Below, piece by piece: positions 8,523-16,703 of a stretch of 64,000 bases of DNA (positions within the stretch are counted from its first letter, which is position 1; every line of letters starts with the position of its first letter). The stretch comes from Pseudomonas resinovorans NBRC 106553. Lineage in GTDB: Bacteria > Pseudomonadota > Gammaproteobacteria > Pseudomonadales > Pseudomonadaceae. A program made the translations under genes and the position numbers. A model generated the notes under the pieces. That model saw nothing but the letters and a program-made list of their open reading frames with translations. It did no database searches and was not told where the DNA came from. The stretch covers positions 3,038,001 through 3,102,000 of the forward strand of contig NC_021499.1 of the NCBI RefSeq assembly GCF_000412695.1, read 5' to 3'.

Positions 8523-9131
8523 TTGACCATAGTTGCAACCATCGAAGACCTTCAGCGGCTTGCCAGCCGCCGCGTACCGCGAATGTTCTACGACCTGGTG
8601 GACGCCGACTCATACAGCGAAGGGACCTACCGCGCCAACGAGGCGGACCTCTCGCGTATCAAGCTACGCCAGCGCGTCGCCGTCGATGTCGGCGCGCGTA
8701 ACCTGAAGACCTGCCTGTTGGGCGAGGAGGTCACCATGCCAGTGGCCCTGGCACCGGCCGGCCTCACCGGCATGCAGAGAGCCGACGGTGAGATACTTGC
8801 GGCCCGCGCGGCTGAGCGTTTTGGCGTACCCTTCACTCTGAGTACCATCAGCGTTCTGCCGTCCATTGTGGATGCCGTGGCAGCGCGCACTGAAGTCTGG
8901 ATGGATGGAGGTGTGCGCAGCGGACAGGACGTCTTCAAAGCCTGCGCCTTGGGCGCCCGGGGAGTCATGATCGGACGTGGTTATCTTTACGGTCTGGGCG
9001 CGGAAGGTGAGGCTGGCGTCGATAAATGCCTGGACATCATTCGCCGGGAGCTCGATGCGACATTGGCTCTGAGTGGCACTGCTGATATCCGCAAAGCAGG
9101 GCGCGACAACTTGGTAGCAGGCACCTGGTAG
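8523..9131 (+). pseudogene. FMN-dependent alpha-hydroxyacid dehydrogenase with internal in-frame deletion
   Basis: The frame encodes about 202 residues from a TTG at 8523, preceded by GAGGG at 7 bases. Residues 1-108 match the N-terminus of LldD/glycolate-oxidase-type enzymes (ending PFTLSTIS). The rest matches the C-terminus (WMDGGVRSGQDVF, then GRGYLYGL). Between them roughly 150-170 residues are missing, including the FMN/substrate region and the SNHGGRQLDG segment with the catalytic His. Family members are about 350-390 residues. The frame is intact across the junction, so a short protein could still be made, but it cannot be an active oxidase. Its position just past a terminator supports decay. 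Confidence 0.82.
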
Positions 9132-9160
9132 CGACAAGCGAAAGATCTGCTCTAAAACGA

Positions 9161-9188
9161 AAACGCCCCGTCAAACGGGGCGTTTCCT
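9161..9188. terminator. Bidirectional terminator
   Basis: A perfect 10-bp stem AAACGCCCCG/CGGGGCGTTT with a 5-base loop lies between convergent genes. T-rich sequence on both strands makes it usable in both directions. Confidence 0.85.
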
Positions 9189-9200
9189 TAGTGCACGCGA

Positions 9201-10535
9201 TCAGGCTTCTTCAGCCATGATCTTGCCGTCTTCCTTGGCCACGGCGGTAAACATCTTGATGATGTCGCCGGAGGTCACGCGACGGCGAACTTCACCTTCC
9301 TTGAGCGGGGCCGGGCCACCAAAGGACTTCGGTGTGGTGTCCACGTTCGTCGCCAGGGCGCGCAGGGCGCTCACGGTGCATTTGTCGCGGCCGCCCATCT
9401 TGCCAAAAGCATCGAAGTTGTAGAGACGCAGGGCATTGCCGTGGGTGATCTTGTCGATGGTGGAGTCGGGCAGGTGCTTGAGGGAGTCGAACAGCATGTC
9501 GGCCGATTCCGGCCAGACGGTATCCGAGTGCGGGTAGTCGCACTCGTAGGCGACGTTGTCTTCGCCGATGTCCTCGAGGTTCTTCAGACCGAAGCGGTCG
9601 TCGATGAAGCAGGTCTGGAAGTGTTCACGGAACACTTCGCTGGGCTTCTTGCCGCCGAAATCGGCGTAGGTCCAGGCCTTGTGGTGCTCGTGGACGAAGT
9701 CGGCGCGCTCGAGGAAGTAGGGAATCCAGCCGATACCGCCTTCGGACAGGGATATCTTCAGGTCGGGGTAGCGTTGCAGGGCCTTGAGGTGCAGCCAATC
9801 GGCAGCCGAGTTCACGATGGAAATCGGCATGGTGATGATCCAGGAGTCGATAGGCGAATTCATCGAAGCATGGGGAGCCTGCGCACCTGAGCCGATATGG
9901 ATGTTGATAACCACCTTGTTCTCGGCACAGACCTTCCATAGCGGTTCCCAATGGGCGTCATGGATGCTCGGCTGGCCCTTCAGCGAAGGGTTGTCGGAGA
10001 AGGAGATGGCGTGGCAGCCCTTGGCAACGACGCGTTTGATCTCGGCCACCGACGCGTTGATGTCCCAGTAGGGAATGATGGCGTTGGGGATGTTGCGGCC
10101 CGGGTAGCTGCCGCACCATTCGTCGATGTGCCAGTCGTTGTAGGCCTGCAGCAGGGCGAGCGCGTTCTGCTTGTTCTCGAACTGGTGGAACAGGCTGCCG
10201 TCGAAGGTCACTACGCTGGGGAAATTCAGCGAGGCCAGCAGGCCGTTTGCGTTCATATCGTCGATGCGCGCATGGATGTCCCAAGCGCCTTTACGCATCT
10301 GATCGAAGGAGATCGGCTCGCAGCCATACTCCTCGCGCAGGCGACCGACCACGGCGTTGAGGCCGATGTTGCCGGCACGACGGCCTTCGAACAGCCAGTA
10401 ATCAGCCCCGTTCTTGTCTTTCAGTACCTTGGGGGCGAAAGCTTTCTGGGCAGTGGTGAGGTGCTGCTCGAACATGGTGGGCGGCTCGACGATGTGGTCG
10501 TCGACGCTGACAAGAATGAGATCATCAAGTTTCAT
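9201..10535 (-). CDS. Amidohydrolase-2 family protein, type A (copy 1)
   Basis: Predicted 444 residues; the ATG at 10535 has GGAG eight bases upstream. It belongs to the metal-dependent TIM-barrel group related to ACMSD (PF04909). The N-terminal motif reads DDHIVEPP, so a His14-x-x-Glu17 pattern replaces the classical HxH. Later segments EGGIGWIPYFLERAD and CDYPHSD are typical of the family. It is closely similar to the protein at 30932-32218. Such proteins hydrolyse or decarboxylate ring or acyl substrates, but no reaction can be assigned. A shared operator copy lies 114 bases upstream of the start, and a terminator follows the gene. Confidence 0.85.
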   Translation of the reverse strand: MKLDDLILVSVDDHIVEPPTMFEQHLTTAQKAFAPKVLKDKNGADYWLFEGRRAGNIGLNAVVGRLREEYGCEPISFDQMRKGAWDIHARIDDMNANGLLASLNFPSVVTFDGSLFHQFENKQNALALLQAYNDWHIDEWCGSYPGRNIPNAIIPYWDINASVAEIKRVVAKGCHAISFSDNPSLKGQPSIHDAHWEPLWKVCAENKVVINIHIGSGAQAPHASMNSPIDSWIITMPISIVNSAADWLHLKALQRYPDLKISLSEGGIGWIPYFLERADFVHEHHKAWTYADFGGKKPSEVFREHFQTCFIDDRFGLKNLEDIGEDNVAYECDYPHSDTVWPESADMLFDSLKHLPDSTIDKITHGNALRLYNFDAFGKMGGRDKCTVSALRALATNVDTTPKSFGGPAPLKEGEVRRRVTSGDIIKMFTAVAKEDGKIMAEEA

Positions 10536-10592
10536 GCGTTATCTCCATCGCTCAAGCGGCCCCTCACCAGGCAGGTTCGGACTGCTTCAGGT

Positions 10593-10600
10593 TTGTTGTT
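10593..10600 (-). promoter_or_regulatory. Crc/Hfq-type CA motif before amidohydrolase A1
   Basis: On the minus strand this reads AACAACAA in the leader of the amidohydrolase starting at 10535. Motif-based call only. Confidence 0.4.
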
Positions 10601-10649
10601 GTATGCGATATCGAACGTTACCCCGAGTCGAGGCGTTCATCAATAGCAA

Positions 10650-10668
10650 AACAGACAAATAGTCAGTT
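10650..10668. promoter_or_regulatory. Shared operator element, site 2
   Basis: AACAG-ACAAATAGT-CAGTT, nearly identical to site 1 over its right two thirds. It lies in the divergent region between amidohydrolase A1 and the Cache protein gene. Confidence 0.7.
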
Positions 10669-10886
10669 ATTGTGGTTTTTGCATGGCAGGATTGGAGACC
10701 TTGCCGATTGACTCCCAACCTTCCAGTCGAAGTGATTACCTGTCAATAGGCGACAGGGCTTGGATCCTTGGCGACCCTGATACATGCGACGGGTGGCTGA
10801 CGCCAGGCTGGAGCCTTCTTGGGTTAAATAATACAATGTCATTTTTATCTGCGACTGCGGACAAAGCGGCGGGGGGAACGGCAACT

Positions 10887-11750
10887 ATGGAATTTGGCAG
10901 GATCATGGGCTGGGTAGGAATGCTGGTTAGCGCTGTACTCGCTGGAGGCGTCAGCGCCGCGCCGGGTGGTTACGAGGCTGAGGAGCAGGAGGCGCGAGCG
11001 TTGCTGGAAAGCGCCGTGGCCTACTATCGGGAGCATAAGGCGCAGGCCTTGCCGGTGTTCAGTCGGCAGGGGCCCTTCGTGCGTGGCAACCACTATGTCT
11101 ACGTGCTGGATATCAACGGTGTGATGCTGGCCAGTGGCGGACCATCCGCCAGCCTTATCGGCAGCAACCTGCTGGAGCAATTGCCGCCTGAGCTCAAGAC
11201 ATCCTTCGACGAAGCCTTGAAGGTCAAGGAAGGGCAGGGTATCCAGGAGGCGGAGTACCACTGGACCAATTGGCAGACCGGGCGCACCGAGCGCAAGCGC
11301 GTGCTGTTCCAGCGGGTAGATGATGTGCTGCTGGGCGCTGGCTATTTCATTTCCAAGGCATCCCCGGCCCATGCCCGGGATCTCCTTGCAAAAGCTGCGG
11401 CAGCTGTGTCGGCGGGCCCCCAGCAGACCTTTGCCGCGATCAACAGTGAGAACCTGGCTTTCCTGCAGGATGACCTTTACGTCTTCGTTGTTGATATGAG
11501 CACATCCCGCTACGTGGCCCATGGTTACAACCAGCGCTTGGTCGGCACCGACTTCCGCCGGGTCAAGGACCCGCAGGGCAAGCCGGTGGGTGAGCCGATG
11601 CTGGCGGCCGCGAAGAAGAGCAACTCAGGCGAGTACGACTACCTCTGGGAGAATCCCCTGAGCCGCAAGCTGGAGCGCAAGCACACCTACTTCCGGCGGG
11701 TCGGCGATTACCTGGTGTCCGTCGGCTACTACGAAAAAGTCGGCGACTGA
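10887..11750 (+). CDS. Secreted double-Cache domain protein
   Basis: Predicted 287 residues. I choose the ATG at 10887 because it gives a clean signal peptide (hydrophobic run, then GGVSAAPGG). The mature protein has two repeats of a Cache-like unit: GNHYVYVLDINGVMLASG near residue 70 and DDLYVFVVDMSTSRYVAHG near residue 195, each followed by a GxxF/L and basic segment. Cache domains bind small ligands outside the membrane, usually as sensor parts of chemoreceptors or kinases. Here no membrane anchor or output domain follows, so it may be a free periplasmic binding protein. The 3' end overlaps the convergent TetR gene by 22 bases. Confidence 0.78.
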   Translation: MEFGRIMGWVGMLVSAVLAGGVSAAPGGYEAEEQEARALLESAVAYYREHKAQALPVFSRQGPFVRGNHYVYVLDINGVMLASGGPSASLIGSNLLEQLPPELKTSFDEALKVKEGQGIQEAEYHWTNWQTGRTERKRVLFQRVDDVLLGAGYFISKASPAHARDLLAKAAAAVSAGPQQTFAAINSENLAFLQDDLYVFVVDMSTSRYVAHGYNQRLVGTDFRRVKDPQGKPVGEPMLAAAKKSNSGEYDYLWENPLSRKLERKHTYFRRVGDYLVSVGYYEKVGD

Positions 11751-12328
11751 ATGCCGTAGGCGCCGGAGTGCTGGTTCGCGCCGGCAATCTGCAGGGCGAT
11801 CCGCTGGCAGACGTGGATCAACTGCCTGGGGTCATCCTCGTCGGCCTCCTGCCACAGGCAGAGGCCGGTGAGCATGGAGAGAATGGCGGTGCTGGTCATG
11901 CTGTCCTGGCTGAACAAGCCCTGGCGCTCACCGCTCTCGAGAATGTCCTTCAGCTCCCGCTCGTAGCATGCCTTCACGGCGATCACCTGATGCCTGCCGT
12001 GCTCCGGCAGATTGCGCAGGTCCATGCTGACAATCAGGCTTTCGGCGCGTCGCGCGCTCTGGAATTCCAGGTGGTGTGCGATGAAGTCCGCGAGCGCACG
12101 TATCGGGTCTCCACGATTTCCTGACGATTCTTGCCAGGATTGCTGCAGGTCTTCCAGGTAGCTGGCGATGAGGTCCTGCAGCAGATCATCCTTGCTTCGA
12201 TAGTAGGCATAGAGCGAACCGGCCTGCAGGCCGCAGCTCCTGGCCAGTTGGCGCAGGGATACCGCGCCAAAGCCGTGCAGGGCGATCAGCTCGATGGCAT
12301 TGCTGCGGATTTCCTCGATCCTGGACAT
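11729..12328 (-). CDS. TetR-family transcriptional regulator
   Basis: Predicted 199 residues. The N-terminal helix-turn-helix is clear (ALHGFGAVSLRQLARSCG then SLYAYYRSKDDLL, residues 18-49), followed by a divergent ligand/dimer domain with TetR C-terminal features. It is the last gene of the minus-strand operon that begins with the SDR at 16372, starting 8 bases after the reductase stop. It is therefore a candidate for the regulator that binds the shared AACTGAC-N5-GTCAGTT element, since a copy lies at that operon's promoter. Convergent overlap with the Cache gene is 22 bases. Confidence 0.85.
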   Translation of the reverse strand: MSRIEEIRSNAIELIALHGFGAVSLRQLARSCGLQAGSLYAYYRSKDDLLQDLIASYLEDLQQSWQESSGNRGDPIRALADFIAHHLEFQSARRAESLIVSMDLRNLPEHGRHQVIAVKACYERELKDILESGERQGLFSQDSMTSTAILSMLTGLCLWQEADEDDPRQLIHVCQRIALQIAGANQHSGAYGIQSPTFS

Positions 12329-12336
12329 GGCGAGTA

Positions 12337-13596
12337 TCAGGCCGGCTGGCTCGCTGCCAGGTCCTTGAGGCTGACCGACTCGTTGGCGAGCAGTTCGGCG
12401 TTACCGGCAAAGCCCGCCTGAACCAGCTTCTTGATGGCCATGAATTCCTGCTGACGGTTGACGCAATCAGCTGCGATCAAACGACCCTCGCGCAGATAGA
12501 AGGCGACGAAGGATCGCAGCGCTTTGCTGCCGCGTATCAGCACCTGGTCATAGCCCTGGTTGATGCCCGCGATCTGTAGCTTGAGGTCGTACTGATCGGA
12601 CCAGAACCAGGGCATGGCGCGATAAGGTGTCGGCTTGCCGGCTATGGCCGAAGCCGCCGCGCGGGCCTGCTCGATGGCGTTGGGAATGGACTCCAGGCGA
12701 AGACGGCAGCCATAGAGCATGCTGGGGTGGTTGCTGCAGTCGCCGATGGCATAGACATCGGCGGCACTGGTGCGGGAGAACTCGTCCACGACAATGCCGT
12801 TGTCGACCACGAGGCCTGCCTGCTCGGCCAGCTCGGTGTTAGCGATGGCACCCACTCCCACCAGCACTAGGTCAGCTGGGATGCGCGCGCCGTCTGTGGT
12901 GACCAAGGCTTCCACCGCTTGGCCCGAAGCGTCCAGGCAGACCTGTTCCAGTTGGGCGTTCAAGCGCAACTCGATGCCGGCGGCGCAGTGTACCTGCTCA
13001 TAGAAGCTCGATACATCAGGGGCTGTAACTCGCGCTAGAACCCGTGGTTGGGCCTCCAGCAGTGTGACCTGCAGCCCGGCTTTCTGGGCTGCTGCCGCCA
13101 CCTCCAGACCGATGTAACCGCCGCCGACAATCACCAGGCGCTGGCCTTCTACTAGCTGTTCACGCAGGCGCTCGGAATCCGCCTGGCTGCGAAGATAGTG
13201 CAGGTTATCCGGTTGGCGCTCACCGAGCCCGGCGACTTGGAGCTGTCGCGCGCGGCTACCGATAGCCAGGACCAGATGGGTCCAGCCAAGGCGTCGGCCG
13301 TCGGCAAGCTGCACCGAGCGACTGTCCAGATCCAGGGCACTGACCGAAGCGTCATTGAGGATTTCGATAGCAGCTTTTTCGTAAGTGGCTGCCGGACGGA
13401 TCGGCAACGCCTCAGCACCGAGGGTACCGGCAAGGAAGGCCTTGGACAGCGGTGGGCGCTGATAGGGAAGGCCGGGCTCATCACTGACGATCAGGATGCG
13501 CCCTTCGAAGCCGTTCTGTCGTAGCGAAATGGCCGCCTCGCTGCCGGCGTGACCACCGCCGACTATTACTGCGCATGCTTGGGTTGGGGCTGTCAT
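12337..13596 (-). CDS. FAD-dependent ferredoxin/rubredoxin reductase
   Basis: Predicted 419 residues with GGAG eight bases before the ATG at 13596. Two dinucleotide-binding motifs are visible: GGGHAGSEA near residue 13 for FAD and GGGYIGLEVA near residue 155 for NAD(P)H. They are followed by the FAD-contacting VYAIGDCSNHP and the C-terminal segment WFWSDQYDLKLQIAG, typical of CamA/ThcD-type reductases that feed P450s or Rieske oxygenases. The adjacent rubredoxin makes a rubredoxin partner likely. It would move electrons from NADH to that carrier. No obvious terminal oxygenase lies in this operon. Confidence 0.88.
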   Translation of the reverse strand: MTAPTQACAVIVGGGHAGSEAAISLRQNGFEGRILIVSDEPGLPYQRPPLSKAFLAGTLGAEALPIRPAATYEKAAIEILNDASVSALDLDSRSVQLADGRRLGWTHLVLAIGSRARQLQVAGLGERQPDNLHYLRSQADSERLREQLVEGQRLVIVGGGYIGLEVAAAAQKAGLQVTLLEAQPRVLARVTAPDVSSFYEQVHCAAGIELRLNAQLEQVCLDASGQAVEALVTTDGARIPADLVLVGVGAIANTELAEQAGLVVDNGIVVDEFSRTSAADVYAIGDCSNHPSMLYGCRLRLESIPNAIEQARAAASAIAGKPTPYRAMPWFWSDQYDLKLQIAGINQGYDQVLIRGSKALRSFVAFYLREGRLIAADCVNRQQEFMAIKKLVQAGFAGNAELLANESVSLKDLAASQPA

Positions 13597-13625
13597 GGCG
13601 ATTCTCCAGGGGCGTCAGGCGCGGC

Positions 13626-13793
13626 TCAGGCGATTTCCAACATGGCGAAGTCTTCCTTGGTGGCGCCGCATTCCGGGCAGATCCAGTCGTCCGGTACGTC
13701 TTCCCAGGGAGTGCCCGGCGCTATGCCTTCGTCGGGCAGGCCAAGGGATTCGTCATAAATGAAACTGCAGAAAAAGCATTGCCACTTCTTCAT
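13626..13793 (-). CDS. Rubredoxin
   Basis: Predicted 55 residues from the ATG at 13793, which has GGAG upstream. The two iron-binding pairs CFFC (residues 6-9) and CPEC, with the typical GIAPGTPWEDVPDDW between them, define a one-iron rubredoxin of the AlkG domain type. It carries single electrons from the reductase encoded 29 bases downstream to a terminal enzyme. Rubredoxin-reductase pairs commonly serve alkane-hydroxylase-type diiron oxygenases, but none is encoded next door. Confidence 0.93.
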   Translation of the reverse strand: MKKWQCFFCSFIYDESLGLPDEGIAPGTPWEDVPDDWICPECGATKEDFAMLEIA

Positions 13794-13897
13794 ATCCACT
13801 CCGGGCTCAGGCTGTGCCGCTAACGGCACGATGTTCGTTGGTTTTTTGGGGTAGCCCTCGACCGCCCCTGGGGGTCGATCGAGGAGGGTCTTTCCCT

Positions 13898-14917
13898 TCA
13901 GCTGACTTGTACAAGCACCTTGGCGGACTGGTGGGGATCCTGGGCCATGGCGAAGGCCTCGGCGAAACGGTCGAAGTCGAAGGAGTGGCTGTGCATCCCT
14001 TCGAGTGCCAGTCGCTCGTCGCCCAGCATCGCGAGGACTTCCGGGAACTCGTCGGGATAGGACAGGGAGCCGCGTATGGCGAGCTCCTTGACCATGACCT
14101 GGACCATATCCAGCTCTACCGGCTGTTTATGGGTGGCCAATACCAGGATGCGCGCCATGTCCTTGGCCATGGCGACCGCCTGCTGGAGCATGGCACCCTG
14201 GCCGGCGCAGTCGATGTACAGGGAGCAGTTCACCATTGGCTGCGCAGAAAGCTTGCCGGGGACTGTGCCAAAGGTCGTTTGCAGCGCAGTGGCCAAGTCT
14301 TCTCGCGTCGGATTGATGCATCGCTCGGCGCCCAGCTGGCGAGCGCGCTCCAGTCGCTCGTCGATGATGTCGACGACCGCGATTCGTTCGACGCCACGGT
14401 GCCTGAGGGCTGCAACAACACCCAGGCCGATGGGGCCGGCACCGAACAGGACTACTTGGTCGCCCGGACCGGCTTGGCAAAGATTCAGGCCGTGCACACC
14501 GACCGCGACAGGTTCGGTCAGAACTGCTCGATCAAACGCCAGGGCATCAGGAATCGGGAAGATCGATTCACCCGGAACTGCCTCGCGCACCAAAAGAAAC
14601 TCGGCGAACCCACCGTGCTCAGGGTCGCCGGTGCCGATGCGATTGCTTCCTTTCATCGGATGGACCACTACGCGCTGGCCGACCGTAATGCCCTGCACAG
14701 CCTCGCCGACCTGATGTACGGTGCCCGCCAGCTCATGTCCGAGGGGCATGGGCTGCGGACCCGGTCGGCCGATATAGCCATTTCTGGCGAAGCCGATGTC
14801 GCTGCCGCAAATACCGAATACAGCGACCTGAACTACCACGTCCCGTGGTCCGGCTTGCGGCATCGGCACTTCGTCGATACGCAAGTCCTGTGGGCCGTAC
14901 AAACGCACTTGCTTCAT
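13898..14917 (-). CDS. Zinc-dependent alcohol dehydrogenase (MDR family)
   Basis: Predicted 339 residues. Two ATGs lie six bases apart; the second (14917) has GGAG at proper distance, so I use it. The protein shows the catalytic zinc cysteine in FGICGSD near residue 37, GHE near residue 64, and the NAD-binding GAGPIGLG near residue 170, as in threonine/sorbitol dehydrogenase-like enzymes. The structural zinc cysteine cluster seems absent. It should oxidise a secondary alcohol or polyol with NAD(P). It sits between the MaoC and rubredoxin genes in a co-directional operon, with 104 bases before rubredoxin. Confidence 0.86.
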   Translation of the reverse strand: MKQVRLYGPQDLRIDEVPMPQAGPRDVVVQVAVFGICGSDIGFARNGYIGRPGPQPMPLGHELAGTVHQVGEAVQGITVGQRVVVHPMKGSNRIGTGDPEHGGFAEFLLVREAVPGESIFPIPDALAFDRAVLTEPVAVGVHGLNLCQAGPGDQVVLFGAGPIGLGVVAALRHRGVERIAVVDIIDERLERARQLGAERCINPTREDLATALQTTFGTVPGKLSAQPMVNCSLYIDCAGQGAMLQQAVAMAKDMARILVLATHKQPVELDMVQVMVKELAIRGSLSYPDEFPEVLAMLGDERLALEGMHSHSFDFDRFAEAFAMAQDPHQSAKVLVQVS

Positions 14918-14960
14918 CTTCATCTCCGGCTATGGTCGACGCACTGCGACCGGTGATAAC

Positions 14961-15437
14961 TCAGGCGTGCAGGTTTTCGCGGCCTTTCACCAGGCGCAGC
15001 GGGGTGTAGATCATGACCACGCTGCCGTCCTGCTTGACCACCTGGTTGCGGGTACGCACGAGACCCATGCCGGGCTTGCCCTTGCTCGGGCGGGACTCGA
15101 TCACTTCTACCTCGACATGGATGGTGTCGCCCGCGTAGGTGGGCCCCTTGATGTCCAGCTCCATATTCAGGAAGGCGACGCCCACGCCCTGCAGGGCAGT
15201 CTGGAACAGCAGGCCTTCGGCCATGCAGAACACCTGGCCACCGGGGACGAGACGGCCGTCGAAGCCGGCGTCGCGGAGGAACTCCTTGTTGGTGAAAAGC
15301 ACCTCCAGCATGCCGGTGGCGGAAATGAAATTGACGATGTCCGCCTCGGTGATGGTGCGCCCGTAAGTCTTGAACTTGCGGCCCACGGGCAGCTCGTCCC
15401 AGGTGAAGCCGGTGCCGATGGTTTCAATCGCGCTCAT
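14961..15437 (-). CDS. MaoC-like hot-dog protein
   Basis: Predicted 158 residues. The sequence has the hot-dog MaoC layout: ITEADIVNFISATGMLE near residue 30, GRLVPGGQVFCMAEGL near residue 62, and a C-terminal TRNQVVKQDG strand. The Asp of the hydratase motif is present, but the usual N-P-x-H part is not, so it may be a weak or specialised hydratase or a partner subunit. R-specific enoyl-CoA hydratases of this fold add water to enoyl-CoAs. It follows an HSD17B4-like SDR by 32 bases, the same pairing found in peroxisomal MFE-2. Confidence 0.8.
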   Translation of the reverse strand: MSAIETIGTGFTWDELPVGRKFKTYGRTITEADIVNFISATGMLEVLFTNKEFLRDAGFDGRLVPGGQVFCMAEGLLFQTALQGVGVAFLNMELDIKGPTYAGDTIHVEVEVIESRPSKGKPGMGLVRTRNQVVKQDGSVVMIYTPLRLVKGRENLHA

Positions 15438-15447
15438 GCTGTGTTCC

Positions 15448-15455
15448 TTGTTGTT
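15448..15455 (-). promoter_or_regulatory. Crc/Hfq-type CA motif before the MaoC gene
   Basis: AACAACAA on the minus strand, directly upstream of the MaoC start at 15437 and inside the operon; it would allow repression of this cistron's translation. Confidence 0.4.
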
Positions 15456-15469
15456 CTGGCCAGAGGCTG

Positions 15470-16372
15470 TCAGATCGGGTCCCAGGTGGTGAGCTGGGGA
15501 GAGGGGATGTTCTCGTAGAAGGAATTCTTCATCGCGGGGATTGCGTGCTCGGCGATGCTTTCAGGAGTCCAGCCTTCGCTACGATGCACCGAGCGGATCA
15601 CGCGGGACTGGGAGTAGAGATAGATCTCGTTGGCTCGCACACCGAAGATCTGTCCGGACACCCCGGCACCCGAATCACTGGCCAGATACACCGCCAGCGG
15701 GGCGATCTTGCGCGGCTCCATGGCCTTGAGCTTTTCCATGCGCGCCGCGGCTTCCGGGGTATCGGTGGGCACTGAGGCGGTCATGGCTGTCCAGGCGAAG
15801 GGGGCGATGCAATTGGAGCGCACGTTGTAGCGCGCCATGTCGAGAGCGATGGTCTTCGATAGGCCAACGAGGCCCAGCTTGGCTGCCGAATAGTTGGCTT
15901 GGCCCGGGTTACCAATCAGTCCGCTGGTGGACGTCATGTGGATGTAGGCACCGCTGGCTTGGGCCTTGAAGTGCGGGGCCGCAGCGCGGGCGACATAGAA
16001 GGAGCCGTTGAGGTGGACGTTGATCACCGCTTGCCACTCTTCGAGGCTCATATTGAAGAAGAAGCGGTCGCGGACGATGCCGGCGTTGTTGATCACGCAA
16101 TCCACTCGCCCGAAGTTGTCGAGCGCGGTCTCCACGATGCGCTGGGCAGAATCCCATTCGGCGACGCTGTCGATACTGGCAGCAGCCTCGCCGCCTGCAC
16201 CTCGGATCTCTGCGACCACGGCCTCCGCCGCACTACCGCCAGCCTCGGTCCGGCCCAGGTCATTGACCACGACACGCGCACCCTGGGCGGCGAAGGCCAG
16301 GGCGAACTCTCGGCCAATGCCGCTGCCGGCCCCGGTGATGACCACGACTTTGTCTGCAACCATGTTCGGCAT
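15470..16372 (-). CDS. SDR resembling the 3-hydroxyacyl-CoA dehydrogenase part of MFE-2/HSD17B4
   Basis: Predicted 300 residues; AGGAGG lies 4 bases before the ATG at 16372. The nucleotide motif TGAGSGIGRE, the VVNDLGR segment, NNAGIVRD, and the catalytic YSAAK near residue 164 match the peroxisomal multifunctional enzyme 2 dehydrogenase type, which has the same VNDLG and NNAGI(L/V)RD features. It likely oxidises a 3-hydroxyacyl-CoA with NAD. A C-terminal extension of about 50 residues follows the core. It heads the minus-strand operon running to 11729, with a shared operator 73 bases upstream. Confidence 0.87.
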   Translation of the reverse strand: MPNMVADKVVVITGAGSGIGREFALAFAAQGARVVVNDLGRTEAGGSAAEAVVAEIRGAGGEAAASIDSVAEWDSAQRIVETALDNFGRVDCVINNAGIVRDRFFFNMSLEEWQAVINVHLNGSFYVARAAAPHFKAQASGAYIHMTSTSGLIGNPGQANYSAAKLGLVGLSKTIALDMARYNVRSNCIAPFAWTAMTASVPTDTPEAAARMEKLKAMEPRKIAPLAVYLASDSGAGVSGQIFGVRANEIYLYSQSRVIRSVHRSEGWTPESIAEHAIPAMKNSFYENIPSPQLTTWDPI

Positions 16373-16445
16373 GTCGCCTCCTGAATTGGCTTCTGGGTTC
16401 CTGGCGCGGGCAGGGGCCTGCGCGTTGGGTTCATGCCTCTATGAT

Positions 16446-16464
16446 AACTGTAAATGTGTCAGTT
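16446..16464. promoter_or_regulatory. Shared operator element, site 3
   Basis: AACTG-TAAATGTGT-CAGTT has perfect outer arms, extending to ATAACTG/CAGTTAT. It lies 73 bases before the SDR operon and 239 before the TetR gene. Confidence 0.75.
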
Positions 16465-16469
16465 ATGTC

Positions 16470-16485
16470 TAGTCCGTTCGGACTA
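16470..16485. promoter_or_regulatory. 16-bp perfect palindrome TAGTCCG-TT-CGGACTA
   Basis: A perfect 7+7 inverted repeat beside the shared operator, upstream of the TetR gene at 16704. Its symmetry suits a TetR-type dimer, possibly as an autoregulatory site. Confidence 0.55.
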
Positions 16486-16703
16486 TTATCGATACTCGAT
16501 GATGACGTAAAGTCCTCAAGGCCCTTAGCCTGCGGGCTATTGAAATGTTCGGCGGCTTTCTATAGGTTCGACCAAGAGCTGTCATTTTGTTTATTATTGC
16601 GGTGTTTGCGTCCAGCAGGGGCCGTTAAGGCCAATGACCCTGGCACTTCAATGCCGGGAGGCGGGCGCGCCAATCTTGAATTTCGAGTCAAAGGGACCAT
16701 GCC

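Larger units (their letters stand above)
10536..10886. other. Intergenic region with operator and weak promoter-like sequence
   Basis: This 351-base stretch separates the amidohydrolase from the Cache gene. It holds the CA motif at 10593-10600, the operator at 10650-10668, and an AT-rich patch near 10823-10850 (TTAAATAATACAAT) that may be the Cache gene promoter. The Cache reading frame stays open back to 10683, so part could be coding if a longer form is used, but that extension lacks a ribosome site and would bury the signal peptide. Confidence 0.5.
16373..16703. other. Regulatory intergenic region between SDR operon and TetR
   Basis: This 331-base region separates divergent genes. It contains the shared operator (16446-16464) and, six bases on, the perfect palindrome at 16470-16485. 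The rest, 16490-16690, is mixed-composition leader in which I see no gene. Confidence 0.6.

Noticed and set aside
10823..10850. A further operator copy near AATGTCATTTTTAT
   Set aside because: Only one half resembles the element and the partner arm at the required 9-base spacing is missing.
16640..16655. A sigma-54-like TGGCAC...TGC sequence before the TetR gene
   Set aside because: The spacing between the GG and GC elements is one base short, and no enhancer-binding regulator is encoded nearby.
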